Assembly: GCF_012163135.1 (NCBI RefSeq) | Contig: NZ_JAAVUP010000003.1 | Location: forward strand, 23,589 to 87,588 | Length of the DNA stretch: 64,000 nucleotides | DNA from: Neoroseomonas oryzicola | Lineage (GTDB): Bacteria > Pseudomonadota > Alphaproteobacteria > Acetobacterales > Acetobacteraceae | Reading direction: 5' to 3' | Shown: piece by piece, positions 7,988 through 16,670 of the stretch | Layout of the letters: every line of letters starts with the position of its first letter | How positions within the stretch are numbered: the first letter of the stretch is position 1 | Program-made: the position numbers and the translations under genes | Notes under the pieces: generated by a model | What the model was told of the DNA's origin: nothing | The model's database searches: none | What the model saw: the letters and a program-made list of their open reading frames with translations, nothing else

Positions 7988-8758
7988 ATGAGGCTGCAGG
8001 ACAGGGTCGCGATCGTCACCGGCGGTGCCTCCGGCATCGGACGCGCCATCGCGATGCTCTTCGCGCGGGAGGGCGCGCGCGTGGTGATCGGCGACGTGAC
8101 CGAGACACCCCTCGAAGGCGGCCCCCCGACGCGCGAACTCATCGCAGCCGAGGGCGGGACCGTCCGCTTCCATCGCTGCGACGTCGCAGCCGCGGCGGAT
8201 GTCGACGCGCTGGTCGCCGCCGCCGTCGCCGAATTCGGCCGCCTCGACGTCATGGTCAACAACGCCGCCATACGCGGCGAGGGCAAGCCGCTGCTCGAGA
8301 CCAGCGTCGAGGACTGGGACCGCGTCATGGCGGTGAACGCCCGCGGCGTCTTCCTCGGCTGCAAGGCCGCGGTGCGCCAGTTTCTCGCCCAGGACCAGGT
8401 GGGCGAGGTGCGCGGGCGGATCGTCAACATCTCTTCCCAGCACGGCATGGTGGCCGCGCCGGGCAAGCTCGCCTACGGCACCGGCAAGGCGGCGGCGGCC
8501 TACATCACGAAGCAGGTCGCCGTCGACTATGCGAAGCAGGGCATCGTCTGCAACGCGGTCGCGCCGGGGCGCATCCTGACCGGGCGCCCCGCCGGCGCGG
8601 GCACCGACGCGATGGAATACTCGGTGATGCGCACGCCCATGCCGCGGCTCGGCCGGCCGATGGACGTCGCTTCCGCCGCGCTTTTCCTCGCCTCCGACGA
8701 GGCAACCTTCCTCACCGGCCACAACCTCCTGGTCGATGGCGGCTGGATGGCCTTCTGA
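7988..8758 (+). CDS. SDR family oxidoreductase
   Basis: NAD(P)-dependent short-chain dehydrogenase of 256 residues. Visible motifs are TGGASGIG (cofactor loop), NNAA, NISSQHG (catalytic Ser) and YGTGK (catalytic Tyr and Lys). The C-terminus LLVDGGW is typical of classical SDRs. An AGGAG site lies 8 bases before the ATG. The stop codon abuts the last base of the convergent gene at 8759. The substrate is unknown; a role with the neighbouring enolase-superfamily enzyme in hydroxy-acid or sugar-acid use is possible. Confidence 0.82.
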   Translation: MRLQDRVAIVTGGASGIGRAIAMLFAREGARVVIGDVTETPLEGGPPTRELIAAEGGTVRFHRCDVAAAADVDALVAAAVAEFGRLDVMVNNAAIRGEGKPLLETSVEDWDRVMAVNARGVFLGCKAAVRQFLAQDQVGEVRGRIVNISSQHGMVAAPGKLAYGTGKAAAAYITKQVAVDYAKQGIVCNAVAPGRILTGRPAGAGTDAMEYSVMRTPMPRLGRPMDVASAALFLASDEATFLTGHNLLVDGGWMAF

Positions 8759-9856
8759 TCACCGCAGCACGAAGTCGCTCATCACCTCCGGCTTGAACGC
8801 CAGGCCATGCCCAGGCGTCTCCGGCGCCGTGATCATGCCGTTCGCGATCCTCGGCAGGCTGACGAAGACATCGTCCAGCAGCCCCATCTGCTCCGCCCAG
8901 ATCGCGTTCGGGATGGACGCCAGAAGATGCACGTTGAGTTCCGGAAACAGGTGCGGCGCGATGGTCATGCCCCAGGTGTCCGCCACCGCGGCGATCTTGC
9001 GCAGCTCGGTCATGCCCCCGCGCATCGGGTCCGGCTGCAGGATCGGCAGGCGCGGGTTCTCGAGGAACGGCTTCAAATCCGCCCGCCCGAAATGCGTCTC
9101 CCCGCCCACCACGCGCATGTCGAGCATCTCCGCGCAGCGCAGGTAGCCGGCATAGTCGTCGGCGAGCACCGGTTCCTCGAGCCAGTAGACGTCGAATTCC
9201 TCGAAGCGCCGCCCGGCGTGGATCGCCTCATCCGCCGTCCAGCCCATGTTCACGTCGATCATGATCTCGACATCGGGCCCGACCGCGTCGCGCATCGCGC
9301 GGACATTCGCGACATCGGTGCGCCAGTCGCCGATATGCGCGACCTGCATCTTGATCGCCTTGTAGCCCTGCGCGACGAAGTGCCGCGCCTTCGCGACCAT
9401 CCCCTCCCCGCGGCTGCCGCGGAAGCAGCCGCTGCCATAGATCGGGATCTCGCTGCGGCAATGCCCCCACAGCCGATGCAGCGGCAGCCCCGCCGCCTTG
9501 CCCACCACGTCCCACAGCGCGATGTCGATCGCCGACTGCGCCATCATCGCGACCCCGCCGCGCCCGCCGGTCAGCGTCGCGCGCCACAGGTCGCGCCAGA
9601 TCGCTTCCACCGCGGTTGCGTCACGCCCGATGATGCGGGGCGCCATTGCCTCCTGGATGCAGGCACCGATGGTGCGCTGCAGCGGCAGATTCAGCAGGTG
9701 CAGGTAGCCCATGCCGGTCAGGCCGGATGCCGTCACCACCTCCACCACCACCAGGTCGCGCATCGGCCCCAGCGCATGGCCGGCGAGCCATGGGTCGTCC
9801 GCCCAGGGCATGCGCAGCAGCGTCGTCCGCACCTCGCGGATGGTCAGGTCGGTCAT
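8759..9856 (-). CDS. Mandelate racemase / muconate-lactonizing family protein
   Basis: Enolase-superfamily enzyme, 365 residues. The metal ligands are visible as Asp201 (MIDVNMGW), Glu227 (WLEEP) and Glu253 (GGETHF). The His302/Asp276 dyad (APHLFPE, QPDPMRGG) places it in the mandelate racemase subgroup, where such proteins are racemases or acid-sugar dehydratases. The usual Lys-x-Lys reads Lys169-Met-Gln171, so the second lysine is replaced. It is divergent from glpD with 91 bp between. The substrate is not predictable from sequence. Confidence 0.82.
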   Translation of the reverse strand: MTDLTIREVRTTLLRMPWADDPWLAGHALGPMRDLVVVEVVTASGLTGMGYLHLLNLPLQRTIGACIQEAMAPRIIGRDATAVEAIWRDLWRATLTGGRGGVAMMAQSAIDIALWDVVGKAAGLPLHRLWGHCRSEIPIYGSGCFRGSRGEGMVAKARHFVAQGYKAIKMQVAHIGDWRTDVANVRAMRDAVGPDVEIMIDVNMGWTADEAIHAGRRFEEFDVYWLEEPVLADDYAGYLRCAEMLDMRVVGGETHFGRADLKPFLENPRLPILQPDPMRGGMTELRKIAAVADTWGMTIAPHLFPELNVHLLASIPNAIWAEQMGLLDDVFVSLPRIANGMITAPETPGHGLAFKPEVMSDFVLR

Positions 9857-9947
9857 GGCGGTCCTCCGTTGCCGTCAGCCTGCGCGCCGCCCGGCGCCCC
9901 GGCAAGACGGCGTTGCCCCCCGCGCGCGGCCTCGCTAGTGAAACGTC

Positions 9948-11672
9948 ATGCGTGATCTCTCCCGCCAGGCGGTGATCGAGCGCCTCCGCCGCGACCCGGC
10001 GCCGGACGTGCTGGTGGTCGGCGCCGGCATCAACGGTGCGGCCGTCTTCCGCGAACTCGCGCTCAACGGCGTGGGCGCCGTGCTCGTCGACCGCGGCGAC
10101 ATCGCCGAGGGCGCCTCCTCGGCCCTGTCGCGCATGGTCCATGGCGGCCTGCGCTACCTCGAGACCGCCGAGCTCGCTTTGGTCCGCGAAGGCGCCACCG
10201 AGCGCAACCGCCTGCTGCGCAACGCCCCGCATCTCGTCGGCCCGCTGCGCACAATGGTGCCGCTCTACGACCTCTGGGGCGGCACCTTCGCCGCGATCGC
10301 GAAGCTGTTCCGCCGGCCGACCACCTCCGGCCGGCGCGGTGCGATGCTGATCCGCATCGGCCTGATGCTCTACGACTGGCTCGGCAGCCGCGAACGCACC
10401 ATGCCGCATCACCGCATGCTGCCGCGCGACGCCGCGCTCACCGCCATGCCGGGCCTGACGCGCGGCATCGCCTCGGCCGCGGAATACTGGGACGGCTGGG
10501 TCTCGCATCCGGAACGCATCAACCTCGAACTGGTGCTCGATGCGCTCGCCGCCGCGCCGCAGGCCGAAGCCCTGACCTATGCCGCCGCCGAAGGCCTTGG
10601 TCCCGACGGCGTGCGCATCCGCGACACGCTGACTGGCGAGACGCTGACGCTCGCCCCGCGCATCGTCGTCAACGCCGCCGGCGCCTGGATCGACCGCGTC
10701 AACGCCCCGCTCGGCATCAACACCCGTATGATCGGCGGGACGAAGGGCTCGCACCTCGTCATCGACCATGACGGGCTGCGCGCCGCGCTCGGCGACGCGA
10801 TGCTGTATTTCGAGGCGCCGGACGGGCGCACCTGCATCGTCTTCCCCTTCCTCGGCAACGTGTTGCTCGGCACCACCGACATCCGCGTCGAGGACGCCGA
10901 CGGCGTCCGCTGCGAGGAGACCGAGATCGACTACCTCTTCGCCGTGCTGAAGGAAGTGCTGCCCGACGTCGCGATCGGCCGCGAGCACATCCGCTACCGC
11001 TATTCCGGCGTGCGCCCGCTGCCCTATGTCGACGCCGCGACGCCGAGCCTGATCCCGCGCACCCATTCCCTCGTCCCGAGCGAACCGACGCCCGAGCGCC
11101 CCTTTCCCGTCCTCTCCATGGTGAGCGGCAAGTGGACGACCTTCCGCGCCTTCGGGGAACAGGCGGCCGACGAGGTGCTCCATCGCCTCGGCAAGCCGCG
11201 CAGCGTCGGCACGCAGTCCCGCCCGATCGGCGGCGGCGCCGGCTTCCCCGCCGACCGTGCCGCCTGGATCCGCGACCTGGCGCGCGAGACCGGCCTGCCG
11301 GACACGCGCATCGCCGATCTGCTCGCCCGCTACGGCACCCGCGCGCGGGACGCGGCACGCGCCATCGCCGCCGGCCCCGACGCGCCGCTCGAGGCCCTGC
11401 CCCGCCATTCCTCCGCCGAGATCGCCTGGATCGCGCGGGAGGAGATGGTCACCCACCTCACCGACGTGGTCCTGCGCCGCACCCTGGTCGCGCTCCGCGG
11501 CGAGGCGAGCGAGGAGGCCGTGCGCGCCATCTCCGCCGTGCTGGCCGAGACCCTCGGCTGGCCCGCCGCCCGCCAGGCCGAGGAGGTGGACGCGACCCTC
11601 GCCCTGCTGCGGGACCGCCACGGCGCCGGCTATCCGTTGAAGGCCACGCGCCCCGTCTCCGCCACGTCGTAG
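9948..11672 (+). CDS. glpD: Glycerol-3-phosphate dehydrogenase (FAD)
   Basis: Oxidises sn-glycerol 3-phosphate to dihydroxyacetone phosphate at the inner membrane and passes electrons to quinone. It has 574 residues, slightly long for GlpD. The FAD-binding loop is VVGAGINGAAVFRELALNG (19-37), followed by a GGLRYLE motif and a C-terminal DAO_C-type domain (about 400-560). No glycerol kinase or facilitator gene is in the window. Its 3' end overlaps the convergent regulator gene by 43 bp. Confidence 0.85.
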   Translation: MRDLSRQAVIERLRRDPAPDVLVVGAGINGAAVFRELALNGVGAVLVDRGDIAEGASSALSRMVHGGLRYLETAELALVREGATERNRLLRNAPHLVGPLRTMVPLYDLWGGTFAAIAKLFRRPTTSGRRGAMLIRIGLMLYDWLGSRERTMPHHRMLPRDAALTAMPGLTRGIASAAEYWDGWVSHPERINLELVLDALAAAPQAEALTYAAAEGLGPDGVRIRDTLTGETLTLAPRIVVNAAGAWIDRVNAPLGINTRMIGGTKGSHLVIDHDGLRAALGDAMLYFEAPDGRTCIVFPFLGNVLLGTTDIRVEDADGVRCEETEIDYLFAVLKEVLPDVAIGREHIRYRYSGVRPLPYVDAATPSLIPRTHSLVPSEPTPERPFPVLSMVSGKWTTFRAFGEQAADEVLHRLGKPRSVGTQSRPIGGGAGFPADRAAWIRDLARETGLPDTRIADLLARYGTRARDAARAIAAGPDAPLEALPRHSSAEIAWIAREEMVTHLTDVVLRRTLVALRGEASEEAVRAISAVLAETLGWPAARQAEEVDATLALLRDRHGAGYPLKATRPVSATS

Positions 11673-12514
11673 CCGCCCATCCGCGCCGCGCGGGCGGCGA
11701 AGGCCGCCCCCCGCGCGAAGGCCAGCAACGCCTGCAACGGCGGCTCGAAATAGGCCCGCCGCGGCATCACCAGGTCGAAGCGTTCCCGCACCAGCGGCAC
11801 GAATCCGAGGCCCCGCGCCTCCGCCTCGGCGCGGATGCCGAAGCCGACGCCCGCGCGGCCCTCGGCCACCGCGGCGGCCACCTCGTCCTCGGCCATCGCC
11901 GGTTCGGCCAGGAAGGCGATGGCATCCAACCGGAGCCCGGCCTCGTTCAGCAGATGCACCAGCAGCACGTGGCTGCCCGCCCGGTTCTGCCGCCCCGCCA
12001 CCCGCAGCCCCGGCCGCGCCAGATCCGCCACGCTGCCGAGGCCCAGCGGATTGCCGGGTGCCACCAGCAGCCCCTGCTCCCGCCAGGCCCAGGTGATGCC
12101 GACATGCCCGCCCGGCCCCAGCACCTCCCGCACCGCCGGCGCGTTCCACTCCCCGCTGTCGGGGTCGAGCAGATGCACCGCCGCCGCCAGCGCCTGCCCC
12201 GCCGCCAACACCTCCAGCCCCTCCAGGCTGCCGCCCGCGCGCAGCGCCAGCCCGCAGCCGGATTGCCGCACCGCCCAGTCGAGCAAGGGATCGTGGCTGC
12301 CCGCCAGCACCGGCGGCGGCAGCACCCGGTGCGGCGCATCCCCCCCATCGGCCTTCGCAGCCAGCCAGCGTTCCAGCAGCCCGCGCGGGAACACCCATTT
12401 CCCGCCCAGCAGCGCCGCCGGCACCTGCCGGGCGCGGGCGAGGTCGTACAGCGCGCGTTCGGACAGCCGCAGCCAGGCGGCGGCCTCCTTCAGGGTCAGG
12501 ACATCCGGCAACAT
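11630..12514 (-). CDS. HTH plus periplasmic-binding-fold regulator (oxyanion-type)
   Basis: A 294-residue protein. Residues 1-55 hold an excisionase-type helix-turn-helix (LTLKEAAAWLRLSERALYDLARARQ) and the rest resembles a molybdate/tungstate binding-protein fold (PBP_like). Such one-component regulators sense the oxyanion and control its transporter. It is divergent from tupC-tupA with 148 bp between, which supports local control. It has no signal peptide, so the binding domain acts in the cytoplasm. Confidence 0.75.
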   Translation of the reverse strand: MLPDVLTLKEAAAWLRLSERALYDLARARQVPAALLGGKWVFPRGLLERWLAAKADGGDAPHRVLPPPVLAGSHDPLLDWAVRQSGCGLALRAGGSLEGLEVLAAGQALAAAVHLLDPDSGEWNAPAVREVLGPGGHVGITWAWREQGLLVAPGNPLGLGSVADLARPGLRVAGRQNRAGSHVLLVHLLNEAGLRLDAIAFLAEPAMAEDEVAAAVAEGRAGVGFGIRAEAEARGLGFVPLVRERFDLVMPRRAYFEPPLQALLAFARGAAFAARAARMGGYDVAETGRVAFNG

Positions 12515-12515
12515 T

Positions 12516-12532
12516 CGGCAATTCCCGGCAAA
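12516..12532. promoter_or_regulatory. CGGCAA direct repeats before the tup regulator
   Basis: CGGCAA occurs at 12516-12521 and 12526-12531, one helical turn apart and immediately upstream of the regulator start codon. This spacing suits a dimer binding to one DNA face. It is a candidate autoregulatory site for the divergent tup cluster; nothing confirms it. Confidence 0.3.
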
Positions 12533-12662
12533 TGGCGCCCCGGCGTCAAGCCTCGCATGCGTTGACGGCATCGCCTGCCATGCGCAACTGAGGGAAACGG
12601 GAGACACGGCGCGGGATGCGGGCACATCGGGACAGGACGGGATTGCAGGGGGACCGCGCCTG

Positions 12663-13382
12663 ATGCGCGCGCCCGGCACCATCCTGCCGCTCGAAGCCCG
12701 CGGCCTCGGCTTCGCCGCCGGGTCCCTGCGCATCCTCTCCGGCATCGACCTGACCATCGCGGGCGGCGCGCCGACCGTGATCCTCGGCCCCAACGGCGCC
12801 GGGAAATCCGTGCTGCTGCGCCTCCTGCACGGCCTGCTCGCGCCGACCGAGGGCGAGGTCCGCTGGGCCGGCGCCGGAGGCCACCGCCGCCAGGCCATGG
12901 TCTTCCAGCGCCCGGTGCTGCTGCGCCGCTCGGCGCTCGCGAACGTCCTTTACCCGTTGCGCCTCGCAGGGGTCCCGGCCGCCGAGCGCGCCGCCCGCGC
13001 CGCCCAGGCGCTGGACCTGGTCGGCCTCGCCGCCCTCGCCGACCGTCCCGCGCGCCGCCTGTCGGGCGGGGAACAGCAACGCCTCGCCCTCGCCCGCGCC
13101 GCCGCGACCCAGCCCGAGATCCTCTTCCTCGACGAACCCTGCGCGAGCCTCGACCCCGGCGCCACCGCCGCGGTCGAGGAGATCATCGCCACCCTCGCCG
13201 CCCGCGGCACCAAGATCGTCATGACGACGCACCATCTCGGCCAGGCGCGCCGCCTGGCCGGGGAGGTGGTGTTCCTCCATGGCGGGCGCGTCCTCGAACA
13301 GGGCCCGGCCGAGCCCTTCTTCGCCGGCCCCCTGACGGCCGAGGCCGCCGCCTTCCTCCGCGGCGACCTGCTGCCGCGCTGA
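12663..13382 (+). CDS. tupC: Tungstate/molybdate ABC transporter ATPase
   Basis: A 239-residue ABC ATPase. Walker A is GPNGAGKS, the signature is LSGGEQQRLALARA, Walker B is ILFLDEPCASLD and the H-loop is TTHH. It lacks the C-terminal Mop domain of ModC, as expected for TupC. It is followed 22 bp later by the TupA-like binding protein, so the two form an operon. The matching permease is the convergent gene at 14276. Confidence 0.8.
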   Translation: MRAPGTILPLEARGLGFAAGSLRILSGIDLTIAGGAPTVILGPNGAGKSVLLRLLHGLLAPTEGEVRWAGAGGHRRQAMVFQRPVLLRRSALANVLYPLRLAGVPAAERAARAAQALDLVGLAALADRPARRLSGGEQQRLALARAAATQPEILFLDEPCASLDPGATAAVEEIIATLAARGTKIVMTTHHLGQARRLAGEVVFLHGGRVLEQGPAEPFFAGPLTAEAAAFLRGDLLPR

Positions 13383-13404
13383 CCGACTTCCCCGGGAGAG
13401 ACCC

Positions 13405-14235
13405 ATGTTCCGCAGAACCATCCTCGGCCTCGGCCCGGCCTTCGTCCTCGCGCTGCCGGCCGCGGCGCAGGACCGCAGCATCACCGTCGCGTCGACCACC
13501 AGCACCGAGCAGTCCGGCCTGTTCGGCCACATCCTGCCGATCTTCACGCGGGAGACGGGCATCCAGGTGCGCGTCGTCGCGCTGGGCACCGGCCAGGCGC
13601 TCGACGTGGCGCGCCGCGGCGATGCCGACGTCGTCTTCGTGCACGACCGCGCCGCCGAGCAGCGCTTCGTGCAGGAGGGCTTCGGCGGCCCGCGCCACCA
13701 CGTGATGTACAACGACTTCGTCATCGTCGGCCCGGCCGCCGACCCCGCGCGCATCGCGGGCACCACCGACACCGTCGCCGCCCTGCGCCGCATCGCCGAG
13801 GCCCGCGCGCCCTTCGTCTCCCGCGGCGACCGCAGCGGCACCCATGCGGCGGAACTGCGGCTGTGGCAGCAGGCCGGCATCGACCCCGCCAGCGGCCGCG
13901 GCCAGTGGTACCGGGAGGTCGGCCAGGGCATGGGCCCGGCGCTGAACACCGCCGCCGCGCAGAACGCCTATGTCCTTGCCGACCGCGGCACCTGGCTGTC
14001 CTTCCGCAACCGCCAGGACCTGAAGATCGTGGTCGAGGGCGATGCGCGCCTGTTCAACCAGTACGGCGTAATGCTAGTGAACCCGCAGCGCCACCCGCAT
14101 GTGAAGGCCGCCGACGGCCAGCGCTTCATCGACTGGATCCTCTCGCCCGCCGGCCAGGCCGCGATCGCCGCCTACAAGATCAACGGCGAGCAGCTCTTCT
14201 TCCCGAACGCCACCCAGCCCGAGCCGACCTCGTAG
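13405..14235 (+). CDS. tupA: Tungstate-binding protein
   Basis: Periplasmic oxyanion-binding protein of 276 residues. It has an N-terminal signal peptide (about 1-22, ending AAAQ) and the TupA hallmark VASTTSTEQSGL directly after it, where the Thr/Ser residues coordinate the anion. Further conserved parts are VFVHDR, FVSRGDRSGTH and a C-terminal INGEQLFFPNA. TupA proteins prefer tungstate over molybdate, but ligand preference cannot be decided here. GGGAGAGACCC precedes the ATG. Confidence 0.85.
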   Translation: MFRRTILGLGPAFVLALPAAAQDRSITVASTTSTEQSGLFGHILPIFTRETGIQVRVVALGTGQALDVARRGDADVVFVHDRAAEQRFVQEGFGGPRHHVMYNDFVIVGPAADPARIAGTTDTVAALRRIAEARAPFVSRGDRSGTHAAELRLWQQAGIDPASGRGQWYREVGQGMGPALNTAAAQNAYVLADRGTWLSFRNRQDLKIVVEGDARLFNQYGVMLVNPQRHPHVKAADGQRFIDWILSPAGQAAIAAYKINGEQLFFPNATQPEPTS

Positions 14236-14246
14236 CCGGCGGCCCC

Positions 14247-14266
14247 GGAGGGGTCTCGGCCCCTCC
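14247..14266. terminator. Convergent hairpin between tupA and tupB
   Basis: GGAGGGG (14247-14253) and CCCCTCC (14260-14266) form a 7-bp stem with a TCTCGG loop. It lies in the 40-bp gap between two converging stop codons and could terminate both. Confidence 0.45.
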
Positions 14267-14275
14267 AGACGCGGG

Positions 14276-14980
14276 TCACCCCGCCCAGCGCGCCGCCGCC
14301 CCGCGGAGCCCCTGCGCGAGCGTGTTCACCGTCAGCACGATCGCCATCAGCACCATGCCGAGCGCGAGTGCCAACGGCAGGTCGCCCTTCGAGGTCTCGA
14401 GCGCGATCGCGGTCGTCATCACGCGCGTATAGCCCTCGATGTTGCCGCCCACGATCATCACCGCGCCCACTTCCGCCGCCGCCCGCCCGAACCCCGCGAG
14501 CAGCACGGTCGACAGCGCGAAGCGACCGTCCCACAGCAACGTCGGCACCGCCTGCAGCGCCGAGACGCGGAAGGAGCGGAACTGCTCCGCATATTCCTCC
14601 CACATGCCTTCCAGCACCTGGCGCGCCAGCGCGGCGACGATCGGCGCGATCAGCACCGCCTGCGCGACGATCATCGCCGTCGGCGTGAACAGCAGCCCGA
14701 AGGATCCGAGCGGCCCCGATCGCGACAGCAACAGGTAGATCAGCAGGCCGCACAGCACCGGCGGCAGCCCCATGAGCGCGTTCAACGCGACCACCACCGC
14801 CCCGCGCCCCGGAAACCGCGCCACCGCCAGCAGCGCGCCGAGCGGCAGCCCGACCAATGCCGCGATGGCGAGTGCGGCGAGGCTCACCTCGAGCGAGAGC
14901 AGCACGATGCGCACCAGCGCGGGATCGGCGCCGCGCACCAGCGCCGCGGCGGTCGCGAAGGCGCTGGCGAGATCACCCAT
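14276..14980 (-). CDS. tupB: Tungstate ABC transporter permease
   Basis: Inner-membrane permease of 234 residues with five or six hydrophobic segments. The EAA-type loop reads FGRAAAEVGAVMIVGGNIEGYTR, close to TupB/WtpB/ModB permeases. It is encoded on the opposite strand to tupC and tupA, converging on tupA. The usual single tup operon is therefore split by an inversion. It is the only permease near the TupA and TupC genes, so it is taken as their partner. Confidence 0.82.
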   Translation of the reverse strand: MGDLASAFATAAALVRGADPALVRIVLLSLEVSLAALAIAALVGLPLGALLAVARFPGRGAVVVALNALMGLPPVLCGLLIYLLLSRSGPLGSFGLLFTPTAMIVAQAVLIAPIVAALARQVLEGMWEEYAEQFRSFRVSALQAVPTLLWDGRFALSTVLLAGFGRAAAEVGAVMIVGGNIEGYTRVMTTAIALETSKGDLPLALALGMVLMAIVLTVNTLAQGLRGAAARWAG

Positions 14981-15064
14981 GGCGGATACGGCGGCGTCCG
15001 GTCACGACGGTTCCTCCCTGCCCGCCGTCATCGCGGCAAAGGCACGCGCGGCGCAAGCCCTCTC

Positions 15065-16453
15065 TCACCCGATGCGCAGGATGCCGCGATGATCGAGCGC
15101 CATCGGCGGCATGCCCGGCCGCGCGGCGAAGGTCTCGACCGGGTGGAACAGGTAGAGCCAGGGCGGATTCTCCTGCAGCCGCCGCAGGCACCGCCCATAG
15201 GCCACGGCACGTTCCGCGTCGTCGATGGTGCGGCTCGCCGCGGCGAATTGCCGCTCGAAGGCCGCGTCGTCATAGCCCTGCCACCACGGCCCCTTCACCA
15301 GGGAGGAGACCTTGTCGCTCAGCACGCGATAGGTCGAGGCCGGCGTGGAATCGAAGATCGCCATGTCTCCGATCTTCCCGCGCCCGACCTGGCGGGCGTA
15401 GTCGGGCCGGTCGTGCTCCTCCTCCACCCGCGCCCGGATGCCGACCCTCGAGAGCTGGTGCGCGACCATGGCGCTGATGTCGGGCGCCTTCTGGGGCATG
15501 TGCAGCGGCGTGCGGAGCAGCAGTTCGCTCGCGCCGCCGGCCTCGTCGAGCAGCCGCTTCGCCGCGTCCAGGTCCTGCGCCAGCGGCGCCACGCGCGCCT
15601 GCCGGAAGCCGAGGTGGAAGGGGCTCACCGCCGTCGCGGCGGGCAGCCCCATGCCGTGGAACACCTCCTCCACGATCGCCTGCCCGTCGACCGCGAGGTT
15701 GACCGCCCGCCGCGCCGCGTCGTGCGAGAACAGCCCGCGCCGGCAGTCGAGGTAGAACATCACCGACATCGCATTCGCCGCGGCGCCCCAGACGAGGCCG
15801 CCGGCATGGCTGCGCGGGTCGGTCATGCGTTCGAGATGCGTCGCCGCGTCCACCGTTCCGTCGGCGACCATGCGGTAGCGCAGGTCGGCATCGGGCTCGG
15901 CGACGATGCCGATGCGGCGTGGGGTCCGGTCGGGATCCACCGCCTCCAGCACCGCGCTCGACCCGGGCACGTGCCGCAGGACGCGATAGGGCCCGGTGCC
16001 GAGCGTCGCCCCGCCATCCATCCCCGGGCGCAGATGAAAGAATTCGGACAGGATCTCGGGCAGGTCGGCCACCGGCTCGGGCGTCGAGATGGACAGCAGC
16101 CCCGGCCCCTCGGCCGTGATGCGCGCGCCCTGCAGGTAGCGGGCATAGGCCCAGGGCATCCCGAACATGTCGAGGCCCTGGAGATGCGCGCGGATCGTCT
16201 CCGCCACATCCTCGGCCATGACGGGCCGGTCGTCGTGGTAGGTCGCGCGGCGGCGGATGGCGAAGATCCAGCCGCGGCCCTCGTCCTCGTGCCGCCAGGC
16301 GCCGAGCAGCCCCGGCCGCACCCGCCCGTCCTGCCAGGTGCAGAGCGGCTCAAAGACCAGGCTGCGCAGGGTCAGGATGGAGGTGTCGTCGGTGACACGC
16401 CCAGGCGGCAGGAATTCCACACGTGGGAGCGCCAGCACCAGCGCATCCGCCAT
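15065..16453 (-). CDS. Family-5 solute-binding protein without signal peptide
   Basis: A 462-residue protein of the oligopeptide/nickel binding family (SBP_bac_5). Visible parts are LVFEPLCTW, GRGWIFAIRRRATYHDDRPVMAEDV (motif 58-82 region), a GTGPYRVL stretch and C-terminal NPPWLYLFHPV. No hydrophobic leader is present: the frame opens with MADALVLALPRVEFLPPG, already the first fold strand. AGGGG lies 6 bases before the chosen ATG (16453). No permease or ATPase adjoins it. It may be a cytoplasmic binding protein or have lost its leader. It is divergent from the deacetylase pair. Confidence 0.7.
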   Translation of the reverse strand: MADALVLALPRVEFLPPGRVTDDTSILTLRSLVFEPLCTWQDGRVRPGLLGAWRHEDEGRGWIFAIRRRATYHDDRPVMAEDVAETIRAHLQGLDMFGMPWAYARYLQGARITAEGPGLLSISTPEPVADLPEILSEFFHLRPGMDGGATLGTGPYRVLRHVPGSSAVLEAVDPDRTPRRIGIVAEPDADLRYRMVADGTVDAATHLERMTDPRSHAGGLVWGAAANAMSVMFYLDCRRGLFSHDAARRAVNLAVDGQAIVEEVFHGMGLPAATAVSPFHLGFRQARVAPLAQDLDAAKRLLDEAGGASELLLRTPLHMPQKAPDISAMVAHQLSRVGIRARVEEEHDRPDYARQVGRGKIGDMAIFDSTPASTYRVLSDKVSSLVKGPWWQGYDDAAFERQFAAASRTIDDAERAVAYGRCLRRLQENPPWLYLFHPVETFAARPGMPPMALDHRGILRIG

Positions 16454-16670
16454 CGACATCCCCTGTTCGGCGGGGCGGCGCCCCTTCTCCGGCACCCTCT
16501 CCTACGGCGCGCGCGCCGGTCCGGCCAGCCGCCAACGAGAAGGTGATCCGCCTCTCGCGCCCCATCATTCACAGCATGGCGCCCGCCGCAACCCGCGGGC
16601 GGCGGCCGGGATGCCCACCTTGTCGCCCGCGCGAAGCCATGGAACCTTCCACCCGCCACGCGGGAAGCGG

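Noticed and set aside
9621..12521. 966-codon minus-strand frame opposite glpD
   Set aside because: It runs antisense to clear glpD coding sequence and its translation is low-complexity; the real minus-strand gene there is the regulator at 11630-12514 in another frame.
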